DNA from: Pseudomonadota bacterium
GTDB lineage: Bacteria; Pseudomonadota; Gammaproteobacteria; Pseudomonadales; Pseudomonadaceae
NCBI GenBank assembly: GCA_023388335.1
Contig: JAEWGL010000201.1
Span: 6,376-70,375 of the forward strand
Length of the DNA stretch: 64,000 bases
Reading direction: 5' to 3'
How positions within the stretch are numbered: position 1 is the stretch's first letter; the number at the start of each line of letters is the position of its first letter. This document shows, one piece after another, positions 60,481 to 64,000 of this stretch. Below the pieces are notes generated by a model, which did not search any database, had not been told where the DNA came from, and saw only the letters and a list, made by a program, of their open reading frames with translations. The position numbers and the translations under genes are program-made.

Positions 60481-61232
60481 GCATCACCGCCTTCGGCGGG
60501 GGCGCCGGGCGAGGACTCCACGTCGGTCTCAAGTGGATCGGCCTCGACGGTCAAAGGTGCTTTTGTTGGGCGGACGATGGGCGGGGCGAATTGCGAGCGC
60601 CGCGTGCCTTCGAGAATGTCCTGGGGCGGGGTGCCGAACTTGTCGATGGCTTCGCGGGCGCGGGCGTTGTTGGCGGCCATGTCGTCGCGGCTGATCCCGG
60701 CCAGTCGGTACTGCTGCGCCATGCTGAACAGACTGCGCAGTAGATGGGCGCCACCATCGATCCAGTACTCCATGTCGACCCGGCCGATCAGCGCGGTGTG
60801 GTGGGCGAGCAGGACGCGGCGTACCAGGGTGTCGTAGTCGGTCAGCAGGTAGACGGCGAGAAACCCCAACTGGCTGCCGATGAACAGGGGCAGGGTGACA
60901 GGGTGGATGTTCAGGTTGTCGCCGATGCTGACCTGGGTGGGCAGGTCGCGCTCGACCAGTTTGACTTGTTCGGTCAACGCCAGCAGCTCGGCCTTGGCCT
61001 GCAGCACCTTGTCTTCGAGTTGCAGCATGAACCAGTCGGCGAAGGGGTCGTCCTGACTGCTCGCCTGCTTGAGCAGGTTGGTGACGCTGATGTAGCCCGC
61101 CATGCCCATGATGCCGAACACGCCTTCGCGTGCGGCACGGCCTTGCCACAGTCTTGCTGCGTGATGCGTGTGCAGGGTGAGTGTGATGCTGCTGCGCAGT
61201 GAGCCCAGGTTGAGCTGGTAGTGGTCGACCAT
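60477..61232 (-). CDS. Integrating conjugative element protein, PFL_4669 family
   Basis: The ATG at 61232 (GAGGAT upstream) gives 251 residues starting MVDHYQLNLGSLRSSITLTL. The HHAARLWQGRAAREGVFGIM segment, ADWFMLQLEDKVLQAKAELL and LLTDYDTLVRRVLLAHHTAL identify TIGR03761. The C-terminus is a disordered acidic tail. It belongs to the maintenance/replication module rather than the T4SS; biochemical role unknown. Confidence 0.9.
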   Translation of the reverse strand: MVDHYQLNLGSLRSSITLTLHTHHAARLWQGRAAREGVFGIMGMAGYISVTNLLKQASSQDDPFADWFMLQLEDKVLQAKAELLALTEQVKLVERDLPTQVSIGDNLNIHPVTLPLFIGSQLGFLAVYLLTDYDTLVRRVLLAHHTALIGRVDMEYWIDGGAHLLRSLFSMAQQYRLAGISRDDMAANNARAREAIDKFGTPPQDILEGTRRSQFAPPIVRPTKAPLTVEADPLETDVESSPGAPAEGGDA

Positions 61233-61294
61233 CGCCAGATCCTCGCCGTCGGAATGACGCCGACGATCTGCGCTCTCGGGCAACCTGGCAGTGA

Positions 61295-61654
61295 TCAATG
61301 TGAACGCGATGGGCTCACATTGCCCCTACTTTCAATGGTCCTGGCATTGATGCCACTGTAATCAAATCCACTGAGTGCCAATGCAGCTAACTGCTTCATC
61401 CCGGGATTGGTCAAAGCTGCGACCTCACAGCCATCACGCAGATCACACTCCTCGAGCGATTGAGTTTGGCTAGAAGACGTCACTGGAGTGATGCCACTGC
61501 GATCAAATCCACTGAGTTCCAACGCTGCCAAACGATACGTTCTGCCTCGGCCACTGCTACGACCTGTCACCTGATCCTGCTGATCGCACTCTTCAAGTGA
61601 TGCCACTGTGATCAAATCCATTGAAGTCCGCTGGACGTTGGAGATCTGGAACAC
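61295..61654 (-). CDS. Repeat-containing hypothetical ICE protein
   Basis: A 119-residue ORF from a GTG at 61654. The product contains two related units: SLEECDQQDQ ... LAALELSGFDRSGI and SLEECDLRDG ... LAALALSGFDYSGI. A DNA repeat with core TGATGCCACTG-GATCAAATCCA occurs three times (about 61348, 61489 and 61598), the third in a different frame because of a 35-base difference in spacing. The DNA repetition across frames leaves it open whether protein or DNA/RNA is selected. It lies between STY4528 and PFL_4669. Confidence 0.55.
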   Translation of the reverse strand: MFQISNVQRTSMDLITVASLEECDQQDQVTGRSSGRGRTYRLAALELSGFDRSGITPVTSSSQTQSLEECDLRDGCEVAALTNPGMKQLAALALSGFDYSGINARTIESRGNVSPSRSH

Positions 61655-61665
61655 TCAGCGCGCTG

Positions 61666-62859
61666 TTACGTTGCCCCGCTCACGACACCGCAGCGAAGCT
61701 TGAGCTGCTCCAGGTACGCCTTGGCCAGCGGTGAGGCCACGCGGCTTCCGGATTCCCGCGATCGCTCATCAGCTGGCTCTGGCGGGCGAATCCGCTTGCG
61801 CGGTGCCGGCGGCGCATCGCTACGGGCGGCCCACAGGGTGAAGTCGCCCTGGCACGCCCGCTTGATCAACCCCAACAGATACGCAATCGGCTTGCGGATG
61901 TCGCCGCGGCTACAGCGAACGGCTGCTTCATTGATCACCGCTTGTCGCTGTTCGGGCGCGAGCTGGCGCAGCGCCTGGACTGCCCGGCGCTGTTCAGTCG
62001 GGCTTAACTGCAATCCCTCTGGCCAAGCGGCGCTGCCACTGGCCGAGGCGGGCGGTACTGTACTTTTTTTGCTTTGTTTTTGTACGGTACGGTCGTGCGC
62101 GGGATTCCGAACGGCAGCCGAAGCCGGGACGTTCATGCTGGATTCGGAATCGGTCGAGGACGGTGTGGCAAACCGAACGCTGTGCGCCTCGCCTCGTTCG
62201 GAATGCTCGGCATGGCTGTCGGCCTGCAGCGGCAAGACCTGTTGAGCGCCTGTTGCGGTGGGCGAAGTCATCATGGCCAAGGCTTCGTCAGCTACCTCCG
62301 GATCCGCCTGCAGCTCCTGGAGGAGATGCTGAGCGAGATCGCGTACCCCTTTGGTGGCATGGGACAGGTTTTGGCTGATCAGGGTCAGGTAACCGGCATC
62401 TTGGTCGACGGCTTGTGCGGGTGACAGCGGTGCGTCGTGCAGCACGTAGACACAGCCGCGCAGGCAACCCTGAGCATCCCGATAACGCTCGCTCAGGCTG
62501 AGCCAGCGGGTGGCACGCAACACGTTCAGCGCGCGGGCGATGGTCTCGCGCGAAGCTTGTGCGCCACACGGACTGGTCGCCAGGTACGGCTGCAGGTCCT
62601 GATAACGTGGGGTACGCATTTGCCGCTCGGTGATCAACCAGCGCAGCACCAACCAGAGATTGCGCTCCACGGGCGTGAGCCGGCGATCCTGTAGCAATCC
62701 CGCCGGTAACGGTTCGTGGCTGCCGTGGTACACAAAGCCCGGCCCCTCAGCCAGCGCACGGGCGGCCTTGGCTTGTTCGGCCTGCTCCAGACAGCGCTTG
62801 AGCGTGACCATGCTCTGGCGCACCACATCGGCCCAGTCCACGGTGTAGAAATTCAGCAT
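61666..62859 (-). CDS. STY4528 family ICE/pathogenicity-island replication protein
   Basis: A 397-residue protein with RRLTPVERNLWLVLRWLITE and a winged-helix-like region (ETIARALNVLRATRWLSLSE, YVLHDAPLSPAQAVDQD) in the first 180 residues. Then comes a Ser/Thr/Ala-rich linker and a C-terminal helical domain (SPTEQRRAVQALRQLAPEQR; IRKPIAYLLGLIKRACQGDF) as in STY4528 proteins, which resemble replication initiators. It overlaps the DUF2857 gene by 7 bases. Confidence 0.88.
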   Translation of the reverse strand: MLNFYTVDWADVVRQSMVTLKRCLEQAEQAKAARALAEGPGFVYHGSHEPLPAGLLQDRRLTPVERNLWLVLRWLITERQMRTPRYQDLQPYLATSPCGAQASRETIARALNVLRATRWLSLSERYRDAQGCLRGCVYVLHDAPLSPAQAVDQDAGYLTLISQNLSHATKGVRDLAQHLLQELQADPEVADEALAMMTSPTATGAQQVLPLQADSHAEHSERGEAHSVRFATPSSTDSESSMNVPASAAVRNPAHDRTVQKQSKKSTVPPASASGSAAWPEGLQLSPTEQRRAVQALRQLAPEQRQAVINEAAVRCSRGDIRKPIAYLLGLIKRACQGDFTLWAARSDAPPAPRKRIRPPEPADERSRESGSRVASPLAKAYLEQLKLRCGVVSGAT

Positions 62860-63404
62860 GGGATACCTCCGTAAAGCTCGATCTGCTGCCAGATCAGGGT
62901 CAGGCTGATCTGCTGTTCCTCGGCCAGCATCATCATTGCATCCAGCGGTTCACTGTCCGGATCTTCAGCCCGCAACTGGCGCCAGCGGTTCCACACCGCA
63001 TGCTCCTGAGTCTCGCTGAGCTGGACGGGGCGGCCGCGATGGGTCTCGATCTTCAGGATGCGTCGGCGCAACGCCGTCTCGGAATGGTCGAGGCCGAAGC
63101 AGCGGTACATGATGTTTGAACTTGCCCCGAGCTTGAGGGCACGGTTGATCAGCCGCTCGTTCAGCTCGTCGCGTTCGGCCTGGGCGATCAGGCGCCGCAG
63201 CACCGTGGTGTCGACCTTGATTTCGACCCAGGCGATCGTGGAGTGCGCCAGGTGGGACAAGGTCGTGGGCGGCAGCGACTGCAGCACCTCGATGTCCTCG
63301 TCGCCGAGGCCCAAGGCCTTGCAGCGTTGCAGCCGACCATGGCGCAGCTCATGCAGGACCTGGTTCAACATGGCGTGGTTCAGCAGATTGAACGACGTGC
63401 TCAT
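62853..63404 (-). CDS. DUF2857 family ICE protein
   Basis: A 183-residue protein with MLNQVLHELRHGRLQRCKAL, HSTIAWVEIKVDTTVLRRLI, LGASSNIMYRCFGLDHSETA and ILKIETHRGRPVQLSETQEH, typical of DUF2857. The middle resembles a helix-turn-helix. The family lies between ParB-like and STY4528 genes in PFGI-1-class ICEs and is thought to be regulatory or maintenance-related; no activity is known. Confidence 0.88.
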   Translation of the reverse strand: MSTSFNLLNHAMLNQVLHELRHGRLQRCKALGLGDEDIEVLQSLPPTTLSHLAHSTIAWVEIKVDTTVLRRLIAQAERDELNERLINRALKLGASSNIMYRCFGLDHSETALRRRILKIETHRGRPVQLSETQEHAVWNRWRQLRAEDPDSEPLDAMMMLAEEQQISLTLIWQQIELYGGIPC

Positions 63405-63420
63405 GCGGCACCTCCGAGTG

Positions 63421-63999
63421 TCAGCGGGTGGACGACAGCGTGAGTTCGATCAAGCGTCGAGAGAGCCGGATAAGTGAAAACAGTTGCGCCAATTGAGGAT
63501 CGGGGAGCCGCTCAATCCCGATCGCGAGCGCTGGGCGCTCGATCAGTGGCAGGTCGTAGACACCCAGCAGCAGTTGACCAAACAGCGCTGCCGGGAGCTG
63601 CTGCCGTTGCTCCCAAGCAACGTCATCCTGCACGCGCAGCAGCGCACCCAACAGCAGTTGAATACCGGTGCGGTGCGGTGTAGAAGGCGCTGCTGTATCG
63701 GGCGCCAATGAGAAACCCAGGCCTTCCTCCGTGGCGCAGACCATGTGTGGCGCATTGGCGTAGCCGGCCAGTTCGCTGGCCAGCTGCGCGCAGGCTTGGC
63801 GCAGTTGCACCAGATCTTCCAGAACCGGCGGAATCGGCCAGAGGGCATCCAGTGAATCGGGCAAGCAGAGACGCTCGGAATCGGCAGACTGAGCGGGCGG
63901 TGGCGCAGTTGGGCTACGCTCCTGTTCACGGGCGGCGGCGGGAGGCTGCGTCAGGTCTGCTTGTTCGGATTGTCTGTCAGCACGTTGCAGAGGGTAGAC
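63421..63999 (-). CDS. C-terminal part of an ICE protein, probably the PFGI-1-class ParB family (truncated by window edge)
   Basis: The frame is open to the right edge, so the gene's start is outside the window; a TTG at 63864 that could be read as a start is only internal. The visible 192 residues comprise a Pro/Ala/Gln-rich linker (REQERSPTAPPPAQSADSER) and a helical domain (LEDLVQLRQACAQLASELAG, LGFSLAPDTAAPSTPHRTGI, LLLGALLRVQDD). The position directly before DUF2857 is where relatives encode the ParB-family protein TIGR03764. No ParB motif is visible in this part, so the name rests on context. Confidence 0.55.
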   Translation of the reverse strand, partial: VYPLQRADRQSEQADLTQPPAAAREQERSPTAPPPAQSADSERLCLPDSLDALWPIPPVLEDLVQLRQACAQLASELAGYANAPHMVCATEEGLGFSLAPDTAAPSTPHRTGIQLLLGALLRVQDDVAWEQRQQLPAALFGQLLLGVYDLPLIERPALAIGIERLPDPQLAQLFSLIRLSRRLIELTLSSTR

Positions 64000-64000
64000 C

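Noticed and set aside
61348..61622. CRISPR-like direct repeats
   Set aside because: Only three imperfect copies with unequal spacing (about 141 and 109 bases), no cas genes, and the repeats lie inside an open frame.
1..64000. tRNA, rRNA and att-site search by eye
   Set aside because: No cloverleaf-like or rRNA sequence was noticed. Absence by eye is not proof; a tRNA scan would settle it.

Overview
The window reads as an integrating conjugative element (ICE) of the PFGI-1 / PAGI-2 / ICEclc type from a Pseudomonas (P. putida / P. fluorescens-like). Supporting this are high GC, an MvaT-type nucleoid protein, and a near-complete minus-strand set of G-type conjugation genes (PFL_4669, 4693, 4695, 4697, 4701-4706, 4710, 4711 families). 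The edges cut through genes: the left edge is inside a tellurite-cluster biosynthetic gene and the right edge is inside what is probably the ICE ParB-family gene. No integrase, att site, tRNA, rRNA or CRISPR array is visible, so both ICE ends lie outside.

Region 1 (1-8.6 kb, plus strand) is a tightly coupled ter operon. A five-gene enzymatic module (TRSP-domain phosphoribosyltransferase, HAD hydrolase, StiP/PRTase with PELOTA domain, HpcH/CitE-like TIM-barrel lyase, HAD-IB phosphatase) runs with ATGA/TAATG-type overlaps into terZ-terA-terB-terC-terD-terE and a strong terminator. Region 2 (8.6-19.3 kb) holds satellite genes: a lipoprotein, a DUF4236 protein, a terF-like TerD-vWA gene, a DUF1523 membrane protein, an LprI-domain membrane protein, a polytopic membrane protein, a glycine-zipper/SH3 lipoprotein, and a badly damaged TerD-family locus.

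Region 3 (19.3-20.0 kb) is a scar: a 5' remnant of an IS66-family element with an amber codon in tnpA, fused to the first ~33 codons of a WYL-type regulator. Region 4 (20.0-39.0 kb) resumes the ICE backbone: MobH relaxase, mvaT-like gene, an IS1182-family element with a frameshifted transposase sitting in a terminator hairpin, ardC, DUF3085 and small genes, then the mating-pair-formation genes from TraG-N to RAQPRD.

Region 5 (39.0-47.8 kb) is cargo inserted between the RAQPRD and PFL_4697 genes: a tripartite RND efflux operon (minus) with a divergent BaeSR-like two-component system (plus), flanked by AT-richer gene-free DNA. Region 6 (47.8-64.0 kb) is backbone again: PFL_4697, TraD, PFL_4695, lytic transglycosylase, PFL_4693, coiled-coil protein, PilL-like lipoprotein, radC-like gene, STY4534-type protein, topoisomerase III, XRE regulator, SSB, DUF3158, PFL_4669, a repeat protein, STY4528, DUF2857 and the ParB-like C-terminus.

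Together the backbone moves and maintains the element, while the cargo gives envelope/metal/nucleic-acid stress tolerance (ter) and efflux. Two similar structured elements resembling the radC RNA motif, and a family of related 5' leaders, lie ahead of ICE maintenance genes and suggest shared post-transcriptional control.
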